From: Pleurodeles waltl
Taxonomy: Eukaryota; Chordata; Amphibia; Caudata; Salamandridae
Reading direction: 5' to 3'
Assembly: GCF_031143425.1 (NCBI RefSeq)
Contig: NC_090444.1
Coordinates: forward strand, 1,347,700,323 to 1,347,764,322
DNA length: 64,000 bases
Positions 9,454 through 22,230 of this stretch are shown in pieces. Made by a program: the position numbers and the translations under genes. The first letter of the stretch is position 1. The number at the start of each line of letters is the position of its first letter. The notes under the pieces were generated by a model, which saw only the letters and a list, made by a program, of their open reading frames with translations, had not been told where the DNA came from and did no database searches.

Positions 9454-10322
9454 AATTCTCATTCAAGCAAAAAAAATTCTATGCCACTAGTTTCTCTCCC
9501 ACTACCCCAAAGAGCAATTTTTACTCTTCTCTCCCATTACTTGATAATTCCTGTCACACTTCCCATTCCTCTCATTTTAAATATATTTTCTCTATTTATT
9601 TAAATATTCATTTATTTTAAGGCAGCCTGGCAGCTGCATAGTGTGACAGGACTGCTCACATCCTTGTTTTGCCCTGAAGCTGACATTTTCCCCTTGTTTT
9701 TAGTTTTCATTTACCATGCTAACATTGCAATCCACCATGTTAAAAAAAAATAAGAATCAGCAGCCATCTCAGAATGGGTCTGAATGTGTGCACATACATC
9801 ATGTTGCTGCATATAGTAAACATTTCCTGGTAATACATACATGTTACAAACATACCGGACTTAATTGTGTGTCAAAATGAAGGACTTTAATATAAGCACT
9901 AATATATGTATAATCAACAACCGAGTAAAGATGACTCCAAAGAAATTACTTACATGTCATCTTCTAATTGAAGTTTCCAAATTTTAATTCTCAAAAGGAT
10001 AAAAGTTTCACAAAAAAATAAATGAAGTACTGTAGTACTTAAAAAGAAAGGGAGATGCAGGGCAATCATGTCCTATGACTGGCCTCTTTTTGTCATGAGG
10101 AAAACATACTTAAACCAACAGTGACTTTGTATGAAAGTATGTAAACATGTAGTAAATTGATTGATTGTCATGCATTTCATTACATGAATTAAGATTAGTA
10201 AAGAAAAAAAGAAGCAGCAAACTACTTGAATAGTCAAGAAGCAGGTATTGTTTTTCCTCTGAAAAGAATTAATTTGCCTATTGTGAAACCTCTCTGCTGT
10301 CTTTACTAGTAATGGACACTAA
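9454..10322. other. AT-rich non-coding DNA, nothing assigned
   Basis: No coding frame, inverted ends or tandem array supported. Confidence 0.5.
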
Positions 10323-10832
10323 GGGGCATATTTATACTCTGTTTGCTCCGCCGGATTTGCGTAAAAAATTTGGCGTCATTTTTTGGACGTGAAAACCTAC
10401 CTTGCGCTAATGATATGCAAAGTAGGCGTTCCCGTGCAAAAAATTACCTTAAGGCATGTGCGCCTTATTTATACTCCTGCGTCATTTTGACGCACAGGAG
10501 GGGGCGGGCCTTAAGAAATTAAGCCCAGCCTGATTTGCGCCGTTTTATAACACCTGGGTCAGGACAGGCGTTAAGGGACCTGTGGGCTCATTTCCATGGT
10601 CTCCGACCGTGGAAGCAGTCCACAGGTGCCCTTTCCTGTACCCAGGCACACCCCCTGCCACCCTCGCCCACCCCTGGAGGACACCCATGGATGGGGGGAC
10701 CCATCCCAGGTCAGTACAGGTAAGTAGAGGTAAGTATATATATATATTTTTTAAGTGGCATGGGGGGGCCTAACTTGGACCCCCTACATGCCACTGTGCC
10801 CAATGGGCATGCCCCGGAGACAGAAGTCTACT
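10323..10832. mobile_element. Harbinger-like MITE, truncated after its centre
   Basis: It starts GGGGCATATTTATACTC directly after a TAA, as does the full copy at 52617. The following text tracks that copy: GCGTTCCC, then CTTATTTATACTCC, then CATGGATGGGGGGACC, then CATGCCACTGTGCCCAATGG. It stops near the central hairpin, and the mirror-image right half is missing. Confidence 0.7.
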
Positions 10833-11241
10833 ACAAAATTATGATGTATCAAAATTCTGATGTTTCAATATTTACTACTAAGATAGTGACTTTCTATACC
10901 TAAAACTAAAACAACCTAAATGTCTACTACCAAAATATTGACTGTTAATAATATATAAAGTATATATCATTTTAAGCATATTGAAAAATCAAAAAACAAT
11001 TCTGTATCGTTGATTTTTTATATTATACACTATATATATATTATGTTAAATACGTTTAGAAGAATATTTAAATGTAACTTTTGTTTTAAGAGTAATAAAA
11101 CCAGTATTATGGTGCATATAGATTACTTATTTTGGTAAATATAGAAACCAAAATAAAATCAAATAACATGAAATAATTTGAACTCCAATATGTTTTAGAA
11201 ATAATTTTATTACATGTATAAATGAAATCCAATAAATATTT
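10833..11241. other. AT-rich non-coding DNA, nothing assigned
   Basis: No supported feature; long A/T-rich words and short TA tracts only. Confidence 0.5.
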
Positions 11242-12682
11242 GGAGCCAGATTTACAACCCGGTCACACAACACAGCGCAGCACCCAAAGTTGCTGCCATG
11301 CACTGCTTCACAGGGAGAGAGGAGGAAAGAGTCATAACTACAGAGATATGGAACTCTCCTCCCCTCACCCTAGCTCAAGTGCACATTCATGCTGCCGAGC
11401 GCCACACTCATATCTTTGCACCATGGTGTAAGGGTGTCTGCATGAGTCTAGCATATGATTTGTACTGGAAGGAAATCCGTCCAGTACAAAACACTATGCC
11501 TAGACAAACTGTAAATCTTTTACTACTTTGTATATGTGCTTAACACATACAAAGTCAGAAAAAAAAGGTGAAATTAAAGTATTTCCCCTTTTAACACCTG
11601 TTTCAAAGAGGTATTATTTTTTGTCACAAAACTTGGTCTATTATTATTGGTAGATATGGTTTCACATCACTTCACTTCTTCACTTCAGAGAGCTTTATTC
11701 AATTATTTTAAAAACAATTATAAAAGCACCAGAAACATATAAATCACAAATAAATAAAAACATAAACACCATAAAAATACTCAGCAAAAAAATGGAGAGA
11801 TATCAAACAGTCATTACATTTCGCTTACATACCCTTGACCTAAAAAAACATCCAATATAAAAACAGACCAAGGGATTCACAAGCAAACACAGGAAATACA
11901 GAGCTGGCCTGTCTGTACTGGTGAAGCCAATATAACTTAAGAACAGGTTTTATAATCTTTTTAGTTTGTAGACAAAATGATCCAAAGTTTGTACTGAGGA
12001 CTCATTACACGGACACACTAAAATAGATGCTTTATTGTACTGGCTCAAGGGGAAACACAGTAGTGATTTAATATTTCCTTGCCAATATTTGCTTAGAAGA
12101 GCTCTTTCCCAAGGGCTTATAACCCATGTCAAAGATGGTTCAAGGTGAAGTGATGTTTGGACCATGAGAGTCACGCAGTAAAAATGTCCTCAATTCCTCT
12201 ACTTCCCTTGGTGCCACCCTGTGTTTTACAAAAGCATTTTGACCCTGGGAATGTCTACTTTGATCAGAGAATGGAGGGAAGTAAACAGTTCCTGCTAACC
12301 TATGGCTTTAGAAATAGATTGCACATAATTTAACCAGGGAATTGAATTACCATTCTCACAATTCATGCAGTCTAAGATGATGTCTCGATTAAGAGTTAAC
12401 GGAGACTCGGAGAAGTATAGGTGCAACATTAATAAAGTTGAATACATAGTTCAACCTCACATCAAAATGTATGGGTGGTAGCACAGAACCACGCATGTAG
12501 CACCCCTCTGATGCAGAGTAATGCAAAGCAACACTTTATGTTGTTTGCGTTACCTGTAGGCAACTTTTCAGCTCAAAACATATTTTGCACTGGAAAGTAA
12601 ATCCAACAAAAACATTTTTGTGCAGGTTTGCATCACTTTTTATGATGCAAACCCAGCGCAAAATGTTTGTAAGTCTGGCTCT
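11242..12682. mobile_element. MITE-like unit split by a second insertion
   Basis: GGAGCCAGATTTACAA at the left and TTTGTAAGTCTGGCTC at the right are near-perfect inverted ends about 1.4 kb apart. The flanks inside each end look like one MITE family (the words CACCATGGTGTAAGGGT and AACCCAGCGCAAAA recur in related units). The middle (about 11655-12300) resembles a LINE tail instead, so the simplest reading is a MITE interrupted by a later insertion. No clear duplication was seen at the ends. Confidence 0.4.
11655..12300 (-). pseudogene. Possible non-LTR retrotransposon C-terminal fragment
   Basis: A minus-strand frame at 11950-12174 ends in a CPCNESSVQTLDHFVY motif. This resembles the Cys/His-containing 'ETLDHFLF.C' tail found after the RT domain of several LINE clades. 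A run of ACTTCACTTC words and an A/T-rich stretch on the left could be its 3' end. Only about 75 residues are readable and no RT motif is present, so the clade cannot be named. Confidence 0.33.
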
Positions 12683-13303
12683 TAGTTCATTAATTTATGA
12701 AAATACAAATAAATGATCACTAAAATCTCACAGCTTTATACAGAATAATCTTCCTAATGGTATCAAAATACCCAGACAATTCTTCCAATTTAAAACAGAT
12801 TTCGATAGTTAAAAAAATAAAAAACGAATTAACCCAATATTCATACAATTTTTATTTAAGAATGTTCTTATTTATATATTTAAACATATATACTATATAA
12901 TTGCTAAAAATTAATATTATAATTCAAAATGATACTTTGTTAAAAAAATAAAAATAAACCATTTTACCATGAACGCTCCTCTGTCTCTGTTCTTAATTGT
13001 TTTAAATCTGTAATGGGTTACTAATGGGTTACTAAACTTAGCAGAAGAACCCACCAGTGTTATCCCTTTAGGTCACCAACTTTGCCTCAAATGAAGACTC
13101 ATCAGCTCCTGAAAGGAAGACATATCTATCTGTGAAATGCGGTGCCCTATTTGCTTGCTTTTCATTTCACATAAGGGATGCAGTAACAAGTTGGAGGAAA
13201 ATCTAATTTCTAAGTACTTATGGAAAAGAACTGCCATATATTTTCCATTCTAGAGAATACATTTTATTTTTATCATGAACTTCAAGAACATCAATAGGAC
13301 TTA
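12683..13303. other. AT-rich non-coding DNA, nothing assigned
   Basis: No supported feature. Confidence 0.5.
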
Positions 13304-13863
13304 GGCGCTGATTTAGAATTTGGTGGGGAGGGTACTCTGCCTCAAAAGAGTACCCTCTCGGCCAAATTGAAGGTCCACCCACTTGATTTACGGGTAGGCG
13401 GACCTTAAAAAAGTCAGCGACTGAGACTACTGCATCTCCTTCGGTGACGTACTCCATTGGACGTTTGGTCATTCGACTGTGCGCTCGATTTTGGGTGGGT
13501 AGTCAAATGACCAGTTTTTAATCTCCCTTACAGCTGTAAAAATGGTGGCAGTAAGGGAGAGTGAAAACATTTATGACCCTTACATCAAGGGAGAAAACTC
13601 CCATGGTGAGAGGGTCATTAGTTTTTTTTCACCAAAAAACAAAATACCACTTTATGATTTGTTTTTTGTAAAAAACAAAAGCACTCTGAATGTTTGACAT
13701 GCACAGTCATTTTCACAGTAAGGCATGACACTGGTTTCTGCCAATGTTAAGAAGAGCAGACATCTCTATATTCGGACTAAGGCTACTTCATCAGGGCAGC
13801 AGGGTATTTTACTCAGTGCAGTGAGAGAGTAAATTACGTACTACACACTCTAAAATCAGGCCC
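13304..13863. mobile_element. Harbinger-like MITE with TTA duplication
   Basis: The left end GGCGCTGATTTAGAATTTGG and the right end CTCTAAAATCAGGCCC are inverted. TTA flanks both sides (13301-13303 and 13864-13866), matching the TWA target duplication of PIF/Harbinger transposons. Inside, GAGGGTACTCTG and AGAGTACCCTCTC form a further hairpin. No transposase. Confidence 0.72.
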
Positions 13864-13874
13864 TTAGAGAATAA

Positions 13875-14162
13875 GGACCTGATTTAGAGTTTGCAGTGAG
13901 CGGGCTCTGAATTTAGAGATGTCTGCAGACTCAGCAAATATCTGTTAAAATCAGCAGGAACGTCTGTCATGATTTCTGTCATTGTATTAAAAGTTTGATG
14001 GACGGTACTGTCAATATGGTATAACAGTCTTTCAAGCTATTAGCATGCAGTAGTGTCCATCATTTACATACTTAGGGTGCTCTCATCTGTAACTCAGGAG
14101 GATGGACCTTCAGTTCATCATTGTAATGGAGTACCCTCTCTGACAAACTTTAAATCAGCCCC
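13875..14162. mobile_element. Short related MITE
   Basis: GGACCTGATTTAGAGTTTG at the left pairs with AAACTTTAAATCAGCCCC at the right. The ends resemble those of the neighbour at 13304 and it also carries GAGTACCCTCTC. TAA precedes the left end but the right flank is AAT, so the duplication is decayed or the edge is off by a base. It starts only 11 bp after the previous MITE. Confidence 0.55.
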
Positions 14163-16479
14163 AATGGACTCCTATTCTTGAAAAAATCATTGTCACTTCC
14201 CAGTACAACTTATATACAAACCCAACAAAAACATTGGACCAAAAACATTGACTGGTTGCCATTTAATGTAGTTTGATGTAATAGCTGCTGTATGCAAGGA
14301 AATGCCTCCTTGGCATGGTTACCCCCTGACTTTTTGCCTTTGCTGATGCTAAGTTTTGATTTGAAAGTGTGCTGGGACCCTGCTAACCAGGCCCCAGCAC
14401 CAGCGTTCTTTCCCTAAACTGTACCTTTGTCTCCACAATTGGCACAACCCTGGCACTCAGGTAAGTCCCTTGTAACTGGTACCCCTGGTACCAAGGGCCC
14501 TGATGCCAGGGAAAGTCTCTAAGGGCTGCAGCATGTCTTATGCCACCCTAGGGACCCCTCACTCAGCACATGCACACTGCTTCACAGCTTGTGTGTGCTG
14601 GTGGGGAGAAAATGACTAAGTCAACATGGTACTCCCCTCAGAGTGCCATGCCAACCTCACACTGCCTGTGGCATAGGTAAGTCACCTCTCTAGCAGGCCT
14701 TACAGCCCTAAGTCAGGTGCACTACACCACAGGTGAGGGCATAGGTGCATGAGCACTATGTCTCTATAGTGTCTAAGCAAAACCTTGGACATTGTAAGTG
14801 CAGGGTAGCCATAAGATATGGTCTGGTAGTCTGCAAACACGAACTCCACAGCACCATAATGGCTACACTGAAAACTGGGAAGTTTGGTATCAAACTTCTC
14901 AGCACAATAAATGCACACTGATGGCAGTGTGAAATTTATTGTAACATACACCCAGAGAGCATCTTAGAGATGCCCCCTGAAAACATACCCGACTTCCAGT
15001 GTAGGCTGACTAGTTTCTGCCAGCCTGCCACACATCAGACATGTTGCTGGCCACATGGGGAGAGTGCCTTTGTTACTCTGGCCTGGAACAAAGCCTGTGC
15101 TGGGTGGAGGTGCTTCTCACCTCCCCCTGCAGGAACTGTAACACCTGGCGGTGAGACTCAAAGGCTCACCCCTTTGTTACAGTGCCACAGGGCATCCCAG
15201 CTAGTGGAGATGCCCGCCCCTCCGGCCACTGCCCCCACTTTTGGCGGCAAGGCTGGAGGAGATAATTAGGAAAACAAGGAGGAGTCACCCACCTGTCAGG
15301 ACAGCCCCTAAGGTGTCCTGAGCGGAGGTGACTCTTACTTTTAGAAATCCTCCATCTTGAGGATTCCCCCAGTAGGATAAGGGATGTGCCCCCCTCTCCA
15401 CAGGGAGGAGGCACAAAGAGGGTGTAGCCACCCTCAAGGACAGTAGCCATTGGCTACTGCCCTCCCAGACCTAAACACACAACTAAATTCAGTATTTAGG
15501 GGCTCCCCACAACCTAGGAAACTAGATTCCTGCAACCTTAACCAGAAGAAGGACTGCTGACCTGAAGCCCTGCAGTGAAGACGGAGACGACAACTGCTTT
15601 GGCCCCAGCCCTACCGGCCTGTCTCCCAACTTTGAAGAAAACTGCAACAGCGACGCATCCAACAGGGACAAGCGACCTCTGAAGCCTCAGAGGGCTGCCC
15701 TGCAACCAAGGACCAAGAAACTCCTGTGAACAGCAGCCCTGTTCAACAATCTGCAACTTTCTTGCAACAAAGAAACGACTTTGAAGACTTCACGTTTCCC
15801 TCCGGAAGCATGAGACTTTCCCCTCTGCACCCTAAGCCCCCGGCTTGACCTGCGGAAAACCAACATTACAGGGTGGACTCTCCGGCGACTGTGAGCCTGT
15901 GAGTAGCCAGAGACGACCCCCCTGAACCCCCACAGCGACGCCTGCAGAGGAAATCCAGAGGCTCCCCCTGACCGCGACTGCCTGTAACAAGGGACCTGAC
16001 GCCTGGAACCAACACTGCACCCGCAGCCCCCAGGGCCTGAAGGAACCGAACTCCAGTGCAGGAGCGACCCCCAGGTGACCCTCTGCCTAGCCCAGGTGGT
16101 GGCTACCCCGAGGAGCCCCCCCTGGGCCTGCCTGCATCATTGAAGAGACCCCCGGGTCTCCCCATTACTTCCTATACAAAACCCGACGCCTGTTTGCACT
16201 CTGCACCCGGCCGCCTCTGTGCTGCTGAGGATGTACTTTATGTCCCTGCTTGTGTCCCCCCCAGTGCCCTACAAAACCCCCCTGGTCTGCCCCCCGAGGA
16301 CGCAGGTACTTACCTGCTGGCAGACTGGAACCGGGGCACCCCTGTTCTCTATTGAAGCCTATGTGTTTTGGGCACTTCTTTGACCTCCTTACAGAGGGGG
16401 AAGCTAGTGACCAGGAGGATAATTCCCCCCTCCTTTCCTAGTTAGGGAGACCAGGGTTCCTCAAACCCTGACTCCACAA

Positions 16480-17622
16480 GTGATAGTCAGAGATGCTGCT
16501 TCTCCCACAGGGGAGTCCAACAGCTCTGGAAGCATTGAGGGCAGCCTCAATGAAGATGACGCCCTGCTAGCCAGGATTGCCAAAAGGTTGGCTTTGGAGA
16601 GACAGCTCCTAGCCATAGAAAGGGAAAGACAAGAGATGGGTTTAGCTCCCATCAATGGTGGCAGCAACTTAAATAGGGTCAGAGAGAATACTGACATGCT
16701 AAAAATACCCAAAGGTATTGTAACAAAATATGAAGATGGTGATGATATCACCAAATGGTTTACAGCTTTTGAGAGGAATGTGCAACCAGAAAAGTAAATA
16801 AATCTCACTGGGGTGCTCTCCTTTGGGAAATGTTCACTGGAAAGTGTAGGGATAGACTCTTCACACTCTCTGGAAAAGATGCAGAATCCTATGACCTCAT
16901 GAAGGCTACCCTGATTGAGGGCTTTGGATTCTCAACTGAAGAGTACAGGATTAGGTTCAGGGGGGCTCAAAAATCCTCGAGCCAGACCTGGGTTGATTCT
17001 GTTGACTTCTCAGTCAAAACACTGGATGGTTGGATTAATGGCAGTGGTGTAAATGATTATGATTATGATTATGAAGTATAATTTGTTTATGAAGGAACAC
17101 CTTTTAAGTAATTGTTTCAATGATAAACTGCATCAGCATCTGGCAGACCTAGGTCCAGTTTCTCCCCAAGAATTGGGAAATAAGGCAGACCATTGGGTCA
17201 AGACTAGGGTGAGCAAGACTTCCACAGGGGGTGACCAAAAGAAAGGGGTCACAAAGACTCCCCAGGGGAAGAGTGTTGAGACTGCCAAGGGAAAAAGTAA
17301 AGAGTCTTCTACAGGGCCCCAAAAACCTGCTCAGGAGGGTGGGTCCAAAGCCTCTTCACAATCCTCATTTGGGTACAAGGGTACAAACTTTGATCCCAAA
17401 AAGGCCTGGTGTCGTAGCTGTAATCAGCAGGGACACCAAACTGGAGACAAGGCCTGTCCCAATAAAGGTTCCACTTCTACTACTACTCTAGTTAGCACTG
17501 AAATAGCCAGTCTCCAGGTGGGATCAACTGTGTGCCCAGAGCAAATCAGGGTCCACATTGAAGCTACATTAGTCTCTGAGGGTGGGGTGGACTTAGCCAC
17601 ACTAGCTGCCTGCCCCCCCTAA
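16480..17622 (+). pseudogene. Retrotransposon Gag (SCAN/capsid-like and zinc knuckle), frameshifted
   Basis: Three consecutive frames (16480-16797, 16830-17081, 17053-17622) carry one Gag-like protein. The first has a charged coiled-coil-like stretch (LALERQLLAIERERQEM) and the start of a capsid-like domain (DDITKWFTAFER). The second continues it. The third has a SCAN-like helix (MKEHLLSNCFNDKLHQHL), a basic Lys/Ser linker and a knuckle CRSCNQQGHQTGDKAC. The knuckle spacing differs slightly from canonical CX2CX4HX4C. One frameshift follows 16797, and another coincides with a GATTAT hexamer expansion at about 17056-17073. The family is Ty3/gypsy-like by inference. Confidence 0.7.
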
Positions 17623-17746
17623 CATGCAAAGATACAGGCAGCAGCTCTTTATTAATGGAACTAGAGTAGAATCCCTGAGAGATACAGGTGCCAGTGTCAC
17701 AATGGTGACAGACAAACCTATACTTACCTCCCCCAGGAACTGTTGA
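17621..17746 (+). pseudogene. Retroviral-type aspartic protease fragment
   Basis: About 41 residues contain the active-site motif DTGAS, with the Asp codon at 17681, preceded by a strand-like QLFINGTRVESL. This is the N-terminal third of a retropepsin, which cleaves Gag-Pol. It is one register away from the Gag frame, across a C7 run at 17613-17619. It ends at a TGA (17744-17746), just where the 3' non-coding part of the unit begins, so the flap and C-terminal half are missing. Confidence 0.65.
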
Positions 17747-18172
17747 TTTTTGCAGTGTGTCCACTTTTAAAATAGCTTATTGCCATTTTTACCAAGACTG
17801 TACATGCTATTGTGATTATTCAAAGTTCCTAGAGTACCTAAGTGAAATACCTTTCATTTAAAGTATTACTTGTAAATATTGTACCTGTGGTTCTTAAAAT
17901 AAACTAAGAAAATATATTTTTCAATATAAAAACCTATTGGCCTGGAGTAAGTCTTTGTGTGTGTGTTCCTCATTTATTGCCTGTGTGTGTACAACAAATG
18001 CTTAAGACTACCCTCTGATAAGCCTATTGCTCGACCACACAACCACAAAATAGAGCATTAGTATTATCTATTTTTGCCACTTTCTTACCTCTAAGGGGAA
18101 CCCTTGGACTCTGTGCACACTATTTCTTACTTTGAAATAGTATATACAGAGCCAACTTCCTACAATGTAGTT

Positions 18173-18584
18173 AAGCAGAAAAAAGCTAAATCATATTTCT
18201 CTTGGAAAACTACAGCAGGGAGGTAGGAGAAGTTAAAAAAATGGAAAGCATTCCAGTAGAAAAGGAGGTAAAAGAAGTATAAAAATCAGTAGAGGGTTTC
18301 AGCTTATCAAGAAAAAATATTTATAAGAGCTAAACATGGCTTGCAGCTTATAGACGGGAGATGGCACAGTCATCAAAGAGTCTTATGAAATGGTTATTGT
18401 TACCCTTAATCTGACCTGAAATTCAGTGCAAACTGTTGCAGAAGGCAAAGGATGAAAATATGTGAAGAGGAGCAGTAGTGCAATGTTTATTCCTATCAAG
18501 ATATATTTTTTGAGCCTGTGGGAACATATGTCACACTTTGACGGGGGCGGGTACATAATAATGCTATTTACTAGTAAAAATATA
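18173..18584. other. Non-coding DNA, nothing assigned
   Basis: No coding frame or repeat supported between the LTR-type unit and the next MITE-like block. Confidence 0.5.
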
Positions 18585-19212
18585 GCCCTAGATTTACTAG
18601 GATTTTGTGTCATGGTTGCATCACTTTTGTAGCACAGCCCTATGCAAAATCCTTTTTGGCATTTACTAAGCCACGTAGAGCCACCTTAAGTGGCTTTGTG
18701 TGGTTTAGCAAATACAGGGTAACGCAAGGCAGCACACCTGTTTCCTGCCGCTATGTGCTGCCTTTTATTACTATCTATTAGGTAGGAATTACATGGGTGG
18801 AACATGGACGTTGCCATGCATCCACCCATTTATTTTGATGCAAAACCAGATTTACAAAGGTTGGGAAACTTGGGTTTGCACCAAATGAGTGACAGATGGG
18901 TAACGAGGAGAAATATCTTTATTTCTCCTGGTTACTTCCTTGTTCATGTGAGAAACATGGCTCTGAGGATTGCTTTTGTGCACAAGGGTATCCCTTCCTG
19001 CACGAATAAATTCCCAGGCATCTTTGCACTATGCTGTAAGAGTGCCTGGCTGGCTCTAGGCAGCACAGTGCACCAGTGCAGAGGGCAGAAATATATAAAT
19101 ATGAAGCATTTCTGCTTTTCCTCTGTCATGCAACACTGCCTTGCGTGAAACAATAAATGTGCACCATGGTGTGAGGGTTTGAACAACAGACCCGGAGATA
19201 TAAACTAAGCCC
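18585..19212. mobile_element. MITE-like unit of the GATTTAC-ended group
   Basis: GCCCTAGATTTAC at the left can pair with TATAAACTAAGCCC at the right, and the interior has GTGCACCATGGTGTGAGGG near the right end. The same word class occurs in the units at 11.2 and 34.7 kb. Inverted ends are imperfect and no duplication was identified. Confidence 0.4.
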
Positions 19213-20639
19213 TTCTGGAGAAAGGAAGCAGTTACTCCTCACTGATTTCTGAAAGTCTGTCAATCATTAGCTCCGCAACAGCGTAAAACGGAGATGTCAA
19301 TGTTGTATTATTTAAAAGTTGCAGTGGAACCCACACCTAGGAGCTAGAGAACTGAAAACTGAATTACAAGTTCTGGTGGTCTCTGAAGAGAAGGGAACAG
19401 AAAAAGTTGTATTATGGATGATATCTAACTAACCATCACAGAAGTGGTTAAGTCTGCAAAGGCAGAAGACGGTACCTAGATTAATATCCACAGCATTAAA
19501 AATAGGGGGCTATGTATGCCTCGATTGATATCCACAGCATAAAAAAACACAGAGCTATGTAATATTGTGAATTCTGAATTCATATTTATTAAGGCTGTGA
19601 TAAAATGACAAAGTAATTACTTATAACCACAGTCTTTCTAGAATTAAACATATATTTATGCTATTTGTGGACTGTACTCATTTTATTGAAATCGTATGAT
19701 CAATGTATTTTCAGTAATATGTGGTTGTTTTATACGCCCTAAATAAACTTGAAATGAATAAATGTAAAGCATAAAGTTAAGTCAGGTTCATATGTGACCA
19801 CTAGAGTTAGAAAAATAGCAGGTCCATGAAATCTGAGGTAAAGACGAACATTTTTGGCAATCACTGTTCAATTAACATTATTGTGTGGATTCGATTCCCA
19901 AACTGTTTAGAATTTATTATGAACAGTGTGATTTCAACAGTTACCAGAAATCTTGCTACAAGTACCATAATTATGACACAGAAAATTAAAGATGTAACCG
20001 AGAGTTGAGAGGCCAGAGTCATTTATTCATTTTTCTACAGAATATTTGCATGAACCAATAAGAAATAAGACTTTCAGTGTCCCAGTGAAGAGAATGTGAA
20101 AAAGCATTGGCAAGTCCAACAAACAAGATCTATTGACTTTCCTAATGCTTGGGGAAAAGTGCTATGACCATAGCTCTTTTTTTTCCTAACAAGAAGGAGT
20201 ATGGGGGGAAAGTAAAAGGAAGGGAGGCGTGGCAAGCAACAGTGGGTGGAAGGGGTGGGTAGACAGGGTAAGCAATGATGGGGAAGGGAGACAACACAGG
20301 AGCGAGGATGCGAAGTAACAATCACAGAACATGCAATGATGGGCAAGCAACAATGTGCAAACAACGACATGGAAGGGGGCTGAGGGAACAAGCAACAACA
20401 AAGATGACAAGGCAAGAAGTAAAAAAAAAACTCAATCCCAAGCAGCAAAAGGACAATAAATGAAAAAAGGCAATCAGCACTTGGTCTGTGGCCCACGAAA
20501 GGGAGAAACAAACAAAGGGAAATTTAAACTGGGATGTGCAGACCAATCACGAGCCACCAAATAGGAGGGAAAATTAAGTTAATGAATGGTAAGCAATGAG
20601 GGCGCTACAACCCCCCTTTAAGTTTAAGTTTGAATTTCT
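19213..20639. other. Non-coding DNA, nothing assigned
   Basis: AT-rich, then purine-rich (about 20200-20550). The Cys/Leu/Pro-rich minus-strand frames there are compositional. I find no left terminal repeat for the DIRS copy that follows. Confidence 0.5.
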
Positions 20640-20657
20640 CTCATACTTTACCTGGGT

Positions 20658-22230
20658 TTGTTATCGAGTGCGATCTTCTTCCATTTTAGCACTGCCCTCA
20701 GTTCATTAGCTTGGGCACCGACTGCCCACCCTTTGGGGTGCCAATGCCCAGCTCGGGTCTACCTTCCACATGGCCCCAAAGGAAATGCTAATCTGATGGA
20801 ACAGACTCCATTCTTCTTCTGCCCTTGGTGCAATGGCAAATTTCCGCACACCAACCATCATCTCGTGTGCAGTCTCTGCCTCTCCGACTGCAATGCCTGT
20901 AAATCCTTCTTATCCAAGAAGATCGTTCTGGACAAAAAAGGACATTGGTTGGAAATGGCCCACAAGACTCCAGATGACACCCTGAACATCTCTGGTGAGG
21001 AATATACTAAGGAGGAGCCTGCATAGGAGGAAGAGGCCCTCTCTATCCAAGACAGTTCAGACTCAGACTTCCAGTTGGACATCGAAAGCCAAGAGATCAC
21101 CTCAGCCCGGCGCATGAGTACCGTGGCCCCACCCACACACCATAAGACTGTAAAAAAGTATTTTTAGCCTCTTCTCAAGGTCGCCTATCTGCCACTGCCA
21201 TCAAGCCATGGTCACTACTGAAAGGCTATTTCATATGCCCCACCCTTCAGCTCAGCACCAAAACCATCCTCAAAGTCCAAGGCTACATCCTTGGCTTCAA
21301 CCTCATTCTCCTCGGACTGAGAGATCGTCTTTGTGTCGATTCGAGCCTCTGAACCGAGCTGAAAACCATCATCCTTCACTTCGGAGTCAACCAACCCGTA
21401 CTGATCTAAACCTTTGGTGCCGAAAGCATTGAAGCCGAAATCATCAGAACAAAGAGACTTGGGCCAGTCTTCTATCCCTTCTCCAGTGGAGCGCATATTG
21501 GAAACCATGGACGCTCGTTAGCACTGCCTCCAAATACAGGAGGTACAGGACGTATTATTGCTATGCCTTCTTCTGCTGTGCTTCTGAAATGGAAACTTTC
21601 CTTCCAGAAAGCTTTGGACATTCCTCCATCAGCCAAAAAGAGGACCAAGCACAAGGCTACCAGTCAACCAATTAGGCCATATCCAGCACCTCTTCTCCCA
21701 CCTCCTTCTCCGCCTCCCCACCTCCTTCTTTACCTCCATCCACTCCTCATTCTCCCACTTCACTCTCAGGGTTCTCCTTTTTTTGCTTCTGGAGATTTAG
21801 GGAACCTCAGGACCACCCAGACCCTTGGGATGCTTATGATCCTGACCCTATCCCCACTAATGACCCCAACCTCTAGTGTGCATGCCCAAACCACCCAAAG
21901 ACCCTACCTCAGAACAGCAGGTACTAGCTAGGGCAACCACTTTCCACAACGTGGAGCTGTATAAAGACCCCATGGAGCAGGATTTTCGGTTTGGTACACT
22001 CACTATCACCCATAGGGACATTCAGAATCTCCTGATGGTCCCTGGCATGCCCGCCATGCAGATGGGATCTTTAAGGAGCCTGTCAGCTCTAGGATTATTA
22101 CTCCAAAGGTGGGAAGGGAATACAAATCAGCTCCTTCTGACTCTCTCTACGTTAGGTCTCAGGTTCCACCGGACTCTACTGTAGCTACCACAGCTCGTAA
22201 GGGAGGAGGAGAGTAAAACGATCAACACTG
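20658..22230 (+). pseudogene. DIRS gag-like, broken
   Basis: The first readable part (20658-21026) has a Cys/His cluster: FFCPWCNGKFP, then H residues, then CSLCLSDCNACKSF. This is a possible zinc-binding module, and it is followed by an acidic patch. A Pro/Ser-rich stretch (21560-21930) and a short YKDPMEQDFRFG region follow in other frames. At least two frame changes are needed to read through. Assignment relies on position upstream of DIRS RT and on resemblance to DIRS Gag zinc modules. Confidence 0.55.

Larger units (their letters stand above)
14274..18163 (+). mobile_element. LTR-type unit retaining only gag and protease
   Basis: The unit ends ...GAGCCAACTTCCTACA and is flanked by the 9-bp word AATGTAGTT on both sides (14265-14273 and 18164-18172). 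About 2.1 kb of GC-rich leader without a domain precedes gag and protease remnants. After the protease frame the sequence passes straight into about 0.4 kb of AT-rich 3' sequence with AATAAA. RT, RNase H and integrase are absent. The left and right ends do not resemble each other, so no LTR pair is demonstrated. The 9-bp duplication is longer than the usual 4-6 bp of LTR elements, and the exact left edge (14274 or the TG at 14289) is uncertain. Confidence 0.5.

Noticed and set aside
20074..20511. 145-residue Cys/Leu-rich minus-strand frame that might look like a membrane protein
   Set aside because: The opposite strand is a purine-rich, low-complexity stretch; there is no conserved motif and no gene context.
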